A stretch of 64,000 nt of DNA, taken from Sporosarcina quadrami (lineage in GTDB: Bacteria > Bacillota > Bacilli > Bacillales_A > Planococcaceae). The notes under the pieces were generated by a model. It had not been told where the DNA came from. It ran no database searches and was given only the letters and a program-made list of their open reading frames with translations. The stretch's first letter is position 1, and every line of letters begins with the position of its first letter. Position numbers and translations under genes: made by a program. This document shows, one piece after another, positions 1 through 7,991 of this stretch. The stretch covers positions 1-64,000 of the forward strand of contig NZ_JACSQN010000007.1 of NCBI RefSeq assembly GCF_014836615.1, read 5' to 3'.

Positions 1-11
1 CATAACTCCCG

Positions 12-235
12 CGCAACGAAACGTAACTGCTTCGTATCGAAACGTAGGCGCCGTATCGAAACGTAACTGCCGCGCAACGAAACGTAACTGCTTCGTATCG
101 AAATGTAGACGACGTATCTAAACGTAAACGCGGCGTATCGAAACATAACGCCCGCGCAACGAAACGTAACTGCTTCGCATCGAAATGTAGACGACGTATC
201 TAAACGTAACCCGCGCGCAACTAAACGTAGACACG
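12..235. repeat. Tandem array of 19/21-bp units, CGAAACGTA family
   Basis: Eleven head-to-tail units of 21 or 19 bp, with a core close to CGTATCGAAACGTA followed by a short variable tail. The core is a near-dyad centred on TCGA. The array continues off the left edge of the window (bases 1-11 look like a partial unit). The same core builds the larger array at 61454-62027. No gene is visible inside it. Confidence 0.9.
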
Positions 236-248
236 ATAAAAATCCCCA

Positions 249-281
249 TAAAAAAACAGACCCCTTAAAAAGGAAGTCTGT
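249..281 (-). terminator. Rho-independent terminator of the NlpC/P60 gene
   Basis: The arms ACAGAC (256-261) and GTCTGT (276-281) form a stem with further inner pairs. On the minus strand the stem is followed by a run of T (complement of the A run at 249-256). It lies just past the stop of the gene ending at 295. Confidence 0.8.
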
Positions 282-294
282 CTATTCGTCACAA

Positions 295-789
295 TCACTT
301 TGCAAACGCAACATCGCTTGAACCATTAATGCGCTTTGCGCCAATATAGCGTTTACCCCAATAGTATGGATCATCGAGTGCATCCACACTCACACCTTTA
401 GACGTTGACGCATGGACAAATTTTCCGTCCCCTACGTAAATGCCTGCATGGGAAACACCTTTACCTGTCGTATTGAAGAAAACGAGGTCGCCTGCTGCCA
501 ATTCAGCTTTATCGACTTTGACACCTGTCGCATGCATACCTGATGTAGTACGCGGCAAATTGAGGTCATGTTTTTTAAATACATATTGGATAAATCCTGA
601 ACAGTCAAAGCCGGCCGTTGTCGTTCCGCCGTATTTATATTTAATTCCTTTTAAACTAGTAGCTGTGTCAATAAGTCCCACAGTATCATGTGAAGAAGCT
701 TGAGCTTGGCTGATGAATGGAGTGACAAATAATACGAATGAAAGAGCTAAAATCACAAAGGACTTCTGTGCATGTGCTAAGATTCTCAT
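295..789 (-). CDS. Secreted NlpC/P60 family peptidoglycan endopeptidase
   Basis: A 164-residue exported protein with one catalytic domain. Residues 1-31 form a signal peptide (hydrophobic core, AQA end). An NlpC/P60 domain fills the rest, with the expected Cys63 in GFDCSGF, His114 in SHAGIYVG and His126 in KFVHAS. The family cleaves the D-gamma-Glu-meso-DAP (or related) bond of peptidoglycan stem peptides outside the cell. No LysM, SH3 or SLH anchor is present, so it is probably freely secreted. The start at 789 is chosen because GGGGGA stands about 5 bases upstream; a longer reading from 846 lacks a ribosome site and begins within the promoter/leader region. The promoter carries WalR-type boxes. 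Its closest relative here is the catalytic domain of the gene at 19203. Confidence 0.9.
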   Translation of the reverse strand: MRILAHAQKSFVILALSFVLFVTPFISQAQASSHDTVGLIDTATSLKGIKYKYGGTTTAGFDCSGFIQYVFKKHDLNLPRTTSGMHATGVKVDKAELAAGDLVFFNTTGKGVSHAGIYVGDGKFVHASTSKGVSVDALDDPYYWGKRYIGAKRINGSSDVAFAK

Positions 790-826
790 ATGTTCCCCCA
801 AAATTTTAAATTTATCTGAAAAAATC

Positions 827-835
827 ATCTGAGAT
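827..835 (-). promoter_or_regulatory. ATCTCAGAT element at expected transcript start
   Basis: The nonamer ATCTCAGAT (minus strand) begins exactly 29 nt after the last WalR hexamer. The same nonamer at the same distance lies upstream of the NlpC/P60 gene at 19203. Function unknown; it may be a conserved initially transcribed sequence. Confidence 0.5.
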
Positions 836-864
836 AACTTTACCATGACCTATGCTCGTCCTAT

Positions 865-892
865 ATTACATTTATGTAACAATAGCGTAACA
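865..892 (-). promoter_or_regulatory. Triple WalR (YycF) box
   Basis: On the minus strand, three direct hexamers TGTTAC, TGTTAC and TGTAAT are each separated by exactly 5 bp. The published WalR consensus is two TGTWAH hexamers 5 bp apart. The third hexamer occupies the -35 region. This predicts control of the NlpC/P60 gene by the WalRK two-component system. Confidence 0.75.
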
Positions 893-945
893 AATGGAAT
901 ACTAAATAACTGAATACTGAAATCATTGTTACATTCCTATAATCA

Positions 946-986
946 AGTAAAAAGCCGTGTCCCTTTGTGATTAAAAGGGCACGGCT
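946..986 (-). terminator. Terminator after nagB
   Basis: The arms GCCGTG.CCCTTT (954-966) and AAAGGGCACGGC (974-985) form a strong stem, followed on the minus strand by a T-rich tract. It lies between nagB and the promoter of the next gene. Confidence 0.85.
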
Positions 987-996
987 TATTTATCGT

Positions 997-1704
997 TTAC
1001 TTCAAATCTAAATCTGTAATGATTGTTACATCATCATGTTGTAACAAATACGTAATTGTCCAGTCTTTATCCACTTTGCCTTCCAACACTTTCATCAAAG
1101 CTGGTCTTTTCTTTTCACCAAACGCAAGTAGAACCAATTTCTTTGCACTTAAAATGGAGGCAATCCCCATCGTCAACGCCGTCTCAGGTATCTTCTCATC
1201 GTTTTCGAAATACTGGCTATTGACGCCTAAAGTGGATTCAGTCAATGTCGCTACATGCGTGGCTGAATCAGCAGGAGTTCCAGGCTCGTTGAATGCAATA
1301 TGACCATTCTCCCCTACTCCTAGCAGTTGAATATCGAGTTTTGCATTTTGCAAAGCCGCTTCATATCGTGCGCATTCTGTGTCAAGGTCAGAAGCCATAC
1401 CATCAGGAATATTCGTTTCTTTAAATGTTTTTTTGTTAAATAAGTTGTCTTTCATGAAATATGCATAGCTATTTGGACTGGATGCCGGCAAGCCTACATA
1501 CTCATCCAGGTTGAATGTCGTTACATTGGAGAAATCCAGTGCTGATTCCGTCAACTTCTTATAAACGGGGATCATCGTACTGCCTGTCGCTAACCCGAGC
1601 ACATGAAGTCGATCGTTTTCAAGCTCTTCTTTTATCAGATGATAAAATTGATCTGCTCCTTGTTCAGGGCTATTCACTTGAATAAATTTACATTTTTCCA
1701 TCAT
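997..1704 (-). CDS. nagB: Glucosamine-6-phosphate deaminase
   Basis: Converts glucosamine-6-phosphate to fructose-6-phosphate and ammonia, feeding amino sugars from cell-wall turnover or chitin into glycolysis. About 235 residues, the usual length. Visible motifs are LGLATGSTM near the N terminus (phosphate binding), NLDEYVGL, and the catalytic block GENGHIAFNEPGT. No nagA or nagR lies beside it; it is a single-gene unit closed by a terminator. The start is uncertain: ATG at 1704 or 1701, or TTG at 1710, none with a strong ribosome site. Confidence 0.93.
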   Translation of the reverse strand: MMEKCKFIQVNSPEQGADQFYHLIKEELENDRLHVLGLATGSTMIPVYKKLTESALDFSNVTTFNLDEYVGLPASSPNSYAYFMKDNLFNKKTFKETNIPDGMASDLDTECARYEAALQNAKLDIQLLGVGENGHIAFNEPGTPADSATHVATLTESTLGVNSQYFENDEKIPETALTMGIASILSAKKLVLLAFGEKKRPALMKVLEGKVDKDWTITYLLQHDDVTIITDLDLK

Positions 1705-2051
1705 TCTCAACCGACTTTCATTTTAGATTTTTTCTCACTCTTCATATTGTAAATTCCATTAATCGTCTGGTCAACTTAACGGATAATTTACACAAAAAGG
1801 ATAACTATACTACCTTTCCCTATTATGACGTTAGCAAAACATGAAAGTTCCCCAGTCGATATCAGTGGCTAAATAACTCTTAACACATTTACGAGCATAA
1901 AAATGTGGCAATCTATTGAAGTGCTTTTGTATATTTTGTGAACTCTATGTATTTTGAACGATTCATAGGGATATCCCTAATTCTCTATTTTCGTTAAGTG
2001 CTTATGATAAAAGTATGAGCAAACGACATTTTTATGCAGGGGGTGGAAGGC
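1705..2051. other. Intergenic region between nagB and the ba3 oxidase operon
   Basis: About 350 nt between divergent genes. No further gene is apparent. It holds a perfect 14-bp palindrome (1966-1979) and a TATGAT hexamer (2003-2008) that could serve as the -10 of the oxidase operon, without a clear -35. Confidence 0.6.
1966..1979. promoter_or_regulatory. Perfect palindrome TAGGGATATCCCTA upstream of oxidase operon
   Basis: A 14-bp perfect dyad centred about 30 bp upstream of a possible -10 (TATGAT, 2003-2008) of the oxidase operon. The position suits an activator or repressor site. The regulator is not identified. Confidence 0.4.
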
Positions 2052-2198
2052 GTGGCTAAAGATAAGTTAAGGCACCAAACGACAAAAAATGATGATACTA
2101 GTATTGATTTAAAAGGAACATTCATATCGGTCATGTTGCTAGGAATCTTCATTCTAGTATTGTGGTTCGGCATATACGCACTGTTTTTATCAAGATAA
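2052..2198 (+). CDS. Cytochrome c oxidase subunit IIa (ba3 type)
   Basis: A 48-residue protein with a polar N terminus and one membrane segment (about residues 24-47, rich in L, I and F). Small single-helix subunit IIa proteins of this kind are known in ba3-type oxidases and are encoded just before subunit II, as here. GTG start at 2052, preceded by the purine-rich ribosome site AGGGGGTGG. It is 24 bp from subunit II, so it is the first gene of the operon. Assignment rests on size, the single helix and position; sequence similarity alone could not settle it. Confidence 0.75.
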   Translation: MAKDKLRHQTTKNDDTSIDLKGTFISVMLLGIFILVLWFGIYALFLSR

Positions 2199-2222
2199 TA
2201 AAACCTGTTAGGAGGAACAACG

Positions 2223-2729
2223 ATGCATTTGCATAAATACGAAAAGATCTGGCTTGTATTTGGATTAGGTTCACTCGCACTATTCTTACTTATAATCGGT
2301 TTTGCAGCATTTTGGAAAGGAACCCATCCACAAAGCCATATCGAAACTATCGATCCGCAAAACGTTGAAGCACATGAATCATTCAAACCTGAAAATCTTG
2401 GCCTTCGAGAAGTTGCGGATGGAAAGTACATCGTTAATATTGTCGCTTCGGCATTCAACTATGATATTGGTAGCGACGATGCAGGAAAGCCGGTCAAAAC
2501 GATCCGTGTACCAAAAGGATCAACCGTTTTGTTCCAAGTTACTACTAAGGACGTCGTACACGGCTTCCAAGTTGCAGGAACAAACGTCAATATGATGGTA
2601 GAGCCTGGTCACATCAGTAGACTTGAGACAGTCATGAAAAACGCAGGTGAATTCACAGTCGTATGTAACGAATACTGTGGCATCGGTCACCATCAAATGT
2701 TCGCAACTGTGGAGGTGTATGACGAATGA
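2223..2729 (+). CDS. cbaB: Cytochrome c oxidase subunit II, ba3 type (CuA)
   Basis: 168 residues: one N-terminal membrane helix (about 10-31) and an extracytoplasmic cupredoxin domain. The binuclear CuA ligands are visible: His113, then Cys148, Cys152, His156 and Met159 in the pattern C-x3-C-x3-H-x2-M, with Glu150 between the cysteines. It takes electrons from cytochrome c and passes them to subunit I. The single helix and short length separate it from the long two-helix caa3 subunit II, and fit the ba3 (B-family) type. AGGAGG stands upstream. Its stop overlaps the start of subunit I by 4 bp (ATGA), which suggests coupled translation. Confidence 0.93.
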   Translation: MHLHKYEKIWLVFGLGSLALFLLIIGFAAFWKGTHPQSHIETIDPQNVEAHESFKPENLGLREVADGKYIVNIVASAFNYDIGSDDAGKPVKTIRVPKGSTVLFQVTTKDVVHGFQVAGTNVNMMVEPGHISRLETVMKNAGEFTVVCNEYCGIGHHQMFATVEVYDE

Positions 2730-4378
2730 ATAAACATTTGAACTTTACAAAGAAAGAATCACGTTTATACATGTCATTCATGTATGTTACTTTTGCTTCA
2801 CTTCTAATCGGTGGTCTGATGGGATTATTGCAGACATTTGCACGTTCAGGTAAATTCCAATTACCATTCGGGATAAATTACTATACAATTTTAACAGTAC
2901 ACGGTGTCATTTTAGGATTAGTATTGACCACTTTCTTCATCATTGGATTCCAATTCGCTCTACTCGGAAAGACGGTCGGTCTTTCTGACAAACAGCGAAA
3001 ATGGGCTTGGATTTCATTCTGGACAATGCTCATCGGTACTGTCATTGCAGCGGTCACAATTTTAGTCGGTCAAGCAAACGTATTATATACATTTTATGCA
3101 CCATTACGTGCTCACGTAGCCTTCTATATCGGGCTAGCTCTCGTCATCGTAGGTAGCTGGATTGCCGTATTCACGAACTTCCGTCAATTATACGTATGGA
3201 AAAAGGCGCATCCTGGTGAAAAGTCACCACTCCTGGCATTCATGGTTACAATCAATATGGCCATGTGGTTCATCGCTTCACTCGGAGTTGCTGCGTCCGT
3301 TCTCATACAGTTCATCCCTTGGTCACTTGGCTACGCTGAAACAATCAACGTCTTGTTGAGCCGTACATTGTTCTGGTATTTCGGTCATCCATTAGTATAT
3401 TTCTGGTTGCTGCCAGCTTATATGGCATGGTACGCAATCATCCCGAAAATCATCGGCGGAAAATTATTCAGTGACTCACTTGCAAGACTATCATTCATTC
3501 TATTATTAATGTTCTCGATCCCTGTCGGATTCCACCATCAGTTGACTGAACCAGGAATTGACCCGACTTGGAAATTCATTCAAGTAGTATTGACATTTAT
3601 GGTCGTCATCCCTACTTTAATGACAGCATTCTCGATTTTTGCTACATTTGAAACAACTGGAAGACGAAAAGGCTATAAGAGCTTGTTTGGCTGGTTCAGA
3701 CATCTTCCTTGGAAAGATGTACGTTTCTTGGCACCTTTCATCGGTATGGTCGCATTCATCCCTGGTGGAGCAGGCGGTATCGTCAATGCTTCTCACCAAG
3801 TGAACACATTGATTCACAATACGATATGGGTTACGGGGCACTTCCACTTAACTGTTGCGACTACAGTTATCCTGACGTATTTCGGTGTTGCTTATTGGCT
3901 CGTGCCGCACTTGACTGGAAGACGTTTAACGCCGAAGTTGAATAAACTCGGGATCATCCAAACAATTATCTGGACTTTGGGTATGACAATCATGTCCACA
4001 TCTATGCATATTCAAGGATTACTAGGCGGTCCTCGACGCTCCAACTTCTCAAACTATGCAGGCGGAGCTCAAGTTGACACTTGGATCAACTACCAGATTG
4101 CACAAGCAGTCGGAGGTACAATCCTTTTCGTCGCGATTATCTTGATGACGTACATCTTCATCCAGCTTGCGTTCTTTGCTCCACGTGGCGTTCAGGAATT
4201 CCCGATCGCAGAAGAGGAAATCGATGCCGAACCGACACCTAAGATTCTCGAAAACTGGTATTTGTGGATTGGTATAACAATTGCATTGATCTTATTCGCG
4301 TATACAATTCCAGTCATCGATATATTAAAACACTCTCCCCCTGGCTCAATTCCATTCGATTGGCCAATCGGTAGATAA
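2726..4378 (+). CDS. cbaA: Cytochrome c oxidase subunit I, ba3 type
   Basis: A 550-residue, multi-helix haem-copper oxidase subunit that reduces O2 to water and pumps protons. Visible ligands: His59 (low-spin haem, in TVHGVILG), the CuB histidine and cross-linked tyrosine His221/Tyr225 in FGHPLVYFW, His270-His271 (CuB), and His372/His374 (haem a3 and low-spin haem) in WVTGHFHL. The YFGHPLVYFW pattern without the A-family glutamate motif marks the B family, typical of high oxygen affinity. No subunit III or haem-synthesis gene follows; a terminator does. Confidence 0.95.
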   Translation: MNKHLNFTKKESRLYMSFMYVTFASLLIGGLMGLLQTFARSGKFQLPFGINYYTILTVHGVILGLVLTTFFIIGFQFALLGKTVGLSDKQRKWAWISFWTMLIGTVIAAVTILVGQANVLYTFYAPLRAHVAFYIGLALVIVGSWIAVFTNFRQLYVWKKAHPGEKSPLLAFMVTINMAMWFIASLGVAASVLIQFIPWSLGYAETINVLLSRTLFWYFGHPLVYFWLLPAYMAWYAIIPKIIGGKLFSDSLARLSFILLLMFSIPVGFHHQLTEPGIDPTWKFIQVVLTFMVVIPTLMTAFSIFATFETTGRRKGYKSLFGWFRHLPWKDVRFLAPFIGMVAFIPGGAGGIVNASHQVNTLIHNTIWVTGHFHLTVATTVILTYFGVAYWLVPHLTGRRLTPKLNKLGIIQTIIWTLGMTIMSTSMHIQGLLGGPRRSNFSNYAGGAQVDTWINYQIAQAVGGTILFVAIILMTYIFIQLAFFAPRGVQEFPIAEEEIDAEPTPKILENWYLWIGITIALILFAYTIPVIDILKHSPPGSIPFDWPIGR

Positions 4379-4393
4379 TAATAAACGTAAAAG

Positions 4394-4428
4394 ACGCTGG
4401 ATAACATTTCGTTATCCAACGTTTTTTT
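4394..4428 (+). terminator. Terminator of ba3 oxidase operon
   Basis: The arms ACGCTGGATAAC and GTTATCCAACGT enclose a 5-nt loop and are followed by seven T. Confidence 0.9.
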
Positions 4429-4437
4429 CAATAAAGA

Positions 4438-4481
4438 AGACTGTCCAAGAGAGAGAAATACCTCCTCTTCTTGGACAGTCT
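4438..4481 (-). terminator. Terminator of the GGDEF-EAL gene
   Basis: The long arms AGACTGTCCAAGA and its complement TCTTGGACAGTCT lie just after the stop at 4497, with a T-rich tract on the minus strand. Confidence 0.75.
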
Positions 4482-4496
4482 ATTTTAATGAAATCA

Positions 4497-6407
4497 TTAA
4501 ACGGCAGTTAAGTCTTTTGTATAAGGCAATAGTAATTTCCCTGCCACACCGTACTCTTCGAATAAGCCATTAATGACATCTACTTCAAGCGGTCTACTGA
4601 AATAATAGCCTTGCAGATCAGAACAGCCGAGTTGCTTTAAAATGTCCCATTGCTCTTTCGTTTCTACACCTTCACCAATTGTCCGCAAACCGAGCATTTC
4701 TGCCAGATGAATGATTGTTTGAACGATACCTGTACTTTTAATATCATTGCCGAGTTCAGAAATAAACTCACGATCAATTTTAATTTCATGGATTGGAAAA
4801 TGTTGCAAGTAAATGAATGCCGAATAGCCTTTTCCAAAGTCATCGATTGAAATGGAGTAACCCATTTCTTTTAGTAGTTTAATGCGGCTTATAACTGCTG
4901 TCTGGTCTTCAAGCGCTACATTTTCAGTAATTTCCAAGACGACTTTATCAGGTCCAATCCTAGCCTCTGCAATGCACTGTTCTAAATAAAGCGGTAACGT
5001 TTGGTGCAGAAAATGACGGGGGGACAAGTTTATCGAGATGGATATATTGTCGATACCAGTCTCTTGCCACTTCCTAATCTGCTGTGTCGCCTCTTTAATG
5101 ACCCATTCTCCAATAGGTGTGATCAAACCCGTCGATTCTGCAAGCTCGATGAATTCAGCAGGGAAAATCAGACCCCGTTCGGGATGTCTCCACCTTAGCA
5201 ACGCCTCAAAACCGACGACTTCCCCTGTTCGGCAATTGACTTGCGGCTGAAAGTGTAATTCGAATTCATCCAAGTCGAGTCCTTTACGCAAATTCATCTC
5301 TGATAACATACTCTCTTTTAAAAATGTATGCATATCATCCTTGTAAACACTTGTCGCTTTACGATTGGATATTTTCCTTCCTGATTGCAACGCCATATAG
5401 GATGCTTGAATACCGTATTTCACATTTAGTACATGATCCGGGTATATCGCAACTCCTAAACTTATTGTCATATACACTTCCTGACCGGATATGTACATTG
5501 GAAATTTCATCTTGTCCATCATTCTTTCTATTAGCTTCTCAATTTCAGCTTGCTCATCTTTTTCATACGGATGGAAAACGATAAAATGATCAAAACCGAT
5601 GCGCGAAATCCGTGACGGCAATTGAAACACTTCTTTCAGTCTGTCAGCCATGACTTTCAAAATTTTCTCTGAGCCTTCAGGACCTAACACACCTTGAACT
5701 TCGGTGAACTGATCCAATACAAAGTAGATGAACACACTTTTTTGCTCTTTCCTGAATTCATGCAAATCCTTTGTTACTTTTTCCGCGAATGAATGCTGAT
5801 TATCGAGTCCCGTGATCAAGTCTTGGTATGCTAGCTTATGGACGTGTTGCTCGACTTCTATCCTCTCGATCCGATCAAATATGAATGACAGCATATCAGC
5901 TATAGAAGCGACGAGCACTTTATCCAAGTTTGTCCACTCACGTTTTTCATAGGACTCACAACAGACGATTCCTCCAATCCCTTTGCTCAGGATAATAGAA
6001 GCGTCAATCATTGACTGGATTTTGCCGTCGCGATATGTCTTTTTCAGCTTGATTTCGCTCGTCGCAGGATGATTCGCCACATCCGATACGGCTAGCACTC
6101 GTTGCTGTTGAATCGCCGCAAAATAAGAGGGAACTTCCGTTTCTAAAATCACTTCATTTACTAAACTATTCGTTCCGCTTGATAAATAAGACATTTGTGA
6201 AGTTAAAACAGTATACTCCTTGTTGAATAACCAAATGCTAATCTGCTCACAGGACATAATTTTCGCTATGCGCATACATAATTCCTCGAGTATTGAAGAA
6301 ATCGACTCCATTGAAATGTTCAAATGCTTCGCTTGGGTAAAGATATATTCCTGTTTCCTACTTAGTTCTTCTAGTAAGAAGGCAATGTCTTCGTCTGATC
6401 GCTTCAT
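4497..6407 (-). CDS. GAF-GGDEF-EAL protein, probable c-di-GMP phosphodiesterase
   Basis: About 636 residues, cytoplasmic, no membrane segment. Order: a GAF-like sensor (about residues 25-180), a GGDEF domain (about 190-350) and an EAL domain (about 370-620). The GGDEF signature is degenerate, reading IGFDHF where GGDEF is expected, so diguanylate cyclase activity is unlikely. The EAL domain looks intact: EALLRW, the NLSPRHF asparagine, EITEN, IDDFGKGYS, the KIDREF lysine, GEGVET and QGYYFSRP are all present. It should therefore hydrolyse c-di-GMP, with the GGDEF part possibly serving as a GTP sensor. The start at 6407 is preferred (GGTGG upstream); a start at 6434 has no ribosome site. Confidence 0.88.
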   Translation of the reverse strand: MKRSDEDIAFLLEELSRKQEYIFTQAKHLNISMESISSILEELCMRIAKIMSCEQISIWLFNKEYTVLTSQMSYLSSGTNSLVNEVILETEVPSYFAAIQQQRVLAVSDVANHPATSEIKLKKTYRDGKIQSMIDASIILSKGIGGIVCCESYEKREWTNLDKVLVASIADMLSFIFDRIERIEVEQHVHKLAYQDLITGLDNQHSFAEKVTKDLHEFRKEQKSVFIYFVLDQFTEVQGVLGPEGSEKILKVMADRLKEVFQLPSRISRIGFDHFIVFHPYEKDEQAEIEKLIERMMDKMKFPMYISGQEVYMTISLGVAIYPDHVLNVKYGIQASYMALQSGRKISNRKATSVYKDDMHTFLKESMLSEMNLRKGLDLDEFELHFQPQVNCRTGEVVGFEALLRWRHPERGLIFPAEFIELAESTGLITPIGEWVIKEATQQIRKWQETGIDNISISINLSPRHFLHQTLPLYLEQCIAEARIGPDKVVLEITENVALEDQTAVISRIKLLKEMGYSISIDDFGKGYSAFIYLQHFPIHEIKIDREFISELGNDIKSTGIVQTIIHLAEMLGLRTIGEGVETKEQWDILKQLGCSDLQGYYFSRPLEVDVINGLFEEYGVAGKLLLPYTKDLTAV

Positions 6408-6572
6408 CGAACATATACACCACCAATTCTTCATAAATATTGTCTACTACTCTTATCGTCATAATACGTATGAATATGAAGTGAATTCCCTCATTTATTC
6501 ATTATTGTTTTTGTGATGTGACAATTATCTACAAGAAAAGGACTACTAAAATCAGACCATTTCTACAACTCA

Positions 6573-6581
6573 TGTTATAAT
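6573..6581 (+). promoter_or_regulatory. Extended -10 promoter of the SCP2 gene
   Basis: TGTTATAAT is a perfect extended -10 (TGn followed by TATAAT). Transcription would begin near 6588, so the coding start must be downstream of 6584. The -35 is weak, as is common with extended -10 promoters. Confidence 0.7.
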
Positions 6582-6622
6582 GAATGAATAGTCACTCACA
6601 TTATACTGGGATGGTGCTGAAA

Positions 6623-6970
6623 ATGGACATTAATGAAATGAGCATGGATGAAATTTGGAAGGAAATCAATCGTCAATTAAATGCAAATCCTACACCTTAT
6701 ACGGGACTGAACACATTGTATGCATTGGATTTGGCAGGTGATGACGGAGGTCAATTCGGATTGAAATTTGCAGATGGGAAGGCCGAAACAATGAAAGGTC
6801 AAATTGAAAACGCTGACTGTGCATTGCAAATGAGTGTATCCGATTTCAAAAAGTTACTTGGCGGAAAGTTAAATTCTACTGCTGCTTTCATGATGGGAAA
6901 ACTGAAAGTAAAAGGCAATATTGGACTTGCTTTAAAACTTGAGAATTTGCTGAAAGAATATCAATTATAA
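6623..6970 (+). CDS. SCP2 sterol-carrier domain protein
   Basis: A 115-residue, single-domain protein of the SCP2 lipid-carrier fold, as suggested by the pattern FGLKFADGKAE, a DCALQMSVSDFKKLLGGKL stretch and KLKVKGNIGLALKLENLL at the C terminus. Such stand-alone proteins bind hydrophobic ligands in the cytoplasm; the substrate in Bacillales is not established. The start at 6623 is chosen because the promoter places the transcript start after 6584 and GGTG lies upstream. Monocistronic, closed by a terminator. Confidence 0.8.
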   Translation: MDINEMSMDEIWKEINRQLNANPTPYTGLNTLYALDLAGDDGGQFGLKFADGKAETMKGQIENADCALQMSVSDFKKLLGGKLNSTAAFMMGKLKVKGNIGLALKLENLLKEYQL

Positions 6971-6976
6971 CCAATT

Positions 6977-7007
6977 GCCGACTCCATAATTAAAGAGTCG
7001 GCTTTTT
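6977..7007 (+). terminator. Terminator of the SCP2 gene
   Basis: Perfect arms GCCGACTC and GAGTCGGC with a 10-nt loop, then five T. Confidence 0.9.
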
Positions 7008-7106
7008 CATAGAATTTTCAAAATACAACAGAATACCCTCTTGTTTTATTGCTAGTTTACCAGTACTATAGATTTATAGGATTTTGTCAAAGAGGGGGAA
7101 ACTTGC

Positions 7107-7853
7107 ATGAAAAAGACCGTTTTTTCGGTTTTAGCAACTGTTGTTCTTGCGACAAGTATCGCGTCAAGCAATGCTGAAGCCGCCAACGATGAATATATTG
7201 TAAAAACTGGTGATACGCTTTGGAAAATCGCTACTCTTCATAAGTTAACGGTTGATGAGTTAAAAGATTTGAATGGTTTTACGAAGGATTCCATTACTGT
7301 ATCTCAAAAAATTTATGTCAAAAAGAAGACGGATATGGAAAAGAATGATAAAGTGTCTATTAAAAACAGTGTTACTGTAACGAAACAGACATCTTCCACA
7401 AATGAATTCAAAACACCTGTCGCTCATATGGACAAGCCGATCATCTCTTCATCTCCATCTCTGACAGCTCAAGCAATACAGGCAGCTACAGTGGACGTTG
7501 CAATGCCACTAATCGATACACCATACAAATGGGCAGGCACAACGATAGAAGGATTCGATTGCAGCGGTTTCATCCATTTTGTATTTACGACAGCGGGACT
7601 AGATTTACAGCGACTCGACACAATTGGCATGTACAACAATTCCTCGGAAGTTGTGACACCAGTTCCGGGAGATCTTGTCTTTTTTGAAAATACATATCGT
7701 AAAGGGATTTCACATGCCGGTATCTACTTAGGTGATGGTCAATTTATCCATGCCGGTACAAAGAAAGTCGAAATCGCCAAAATTGATTCGGTCTATTGGA
7801 AAGATAAATTTGTCGGCTTTAACCGTTTTAACCAACTTCAAACAGTTCAATAA
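7107..7853 (+). CDS. LysM-NlpC/P60 peptidoglycan endopeptidase
   Basis: 248 residues, exported. Signal peptide 1-26 (ends NAEA), one LysM peptidoglycan-binding repeat (about 29-72, YIVKTGDTLWKIA), a Ser/Thr/Lys-rich linker, and an NlpC/P60 domain with GFDCSGF, SHAGIYLG and QFIHAG giving the Cys-His-His residues. This is the layout of LytE/LytF-type DL-endopeptidases, though with only one LysM. GAGGGGG is the ribosome site. Unlike the other two NlpC/P60 genes here, no WalR hexamer pair is seen upstream. Confidence 0.92.
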   Translation: MKKTVFSVLATVVLATSIASSNAEAANDEYIVKTGDTLWKIATLHKLTVDELKDLNGFTKDSITVSQKIYVKKKTDMEKNDKVSIKNSVTVTKQTSSTNEFKTPVAHMDKPIISSSPSLTAQAIQAATVDVAMPLIDTPYKWAGTTIEGFDCSGFIHFVFTTAGLDLQRLDTIGMYNNSSEVVTPVPGDLVFFENTYRKGISHAGIYLGDGQFIHAGTKKVEIAKIDSVYWKDKFVGFNRFNQLQTVQ

Positions 7854-7859
7854 TTATGC

Positions 7860-7899
7860 GGCCAATTAGGGAGAAGAAAAATTTCCTTATTGGTCGTAT
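7860..7899 (+). terminator. Probable terminator of the LysM-NlpC/P60 gene
   Basis: The arms GGCCAATTAGGGA and TTTCCTTATTGGTC pair at 12 of 13 positions (including wobbles), followed by a T-rich stretch with one interruption. Confidence 0.6.
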
Positions 7900-7991
7900 T
7901 TTCAATTTCAATAGAACAGGGCTTCCTTAATCTCTAAAAGTAGTTTAGTATATACATGTGTCTTGACACTTATAAAAAGCGAACGGAGTAG

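Noticed and set aside
789-870. c-di-AMP (ydaO) riboswitch before the NlpC/P60 gene
   Set aside because: The predicted leader is only about 50 nt, too short for that element, and none of its conserved sequence is seen.
7854-7991. Vitamin riboswitch before the ECF operon
   Set aside because: No TPP, cobalamin, FMN or preQ1 conserved sequence could be found in the 140-nt leader.
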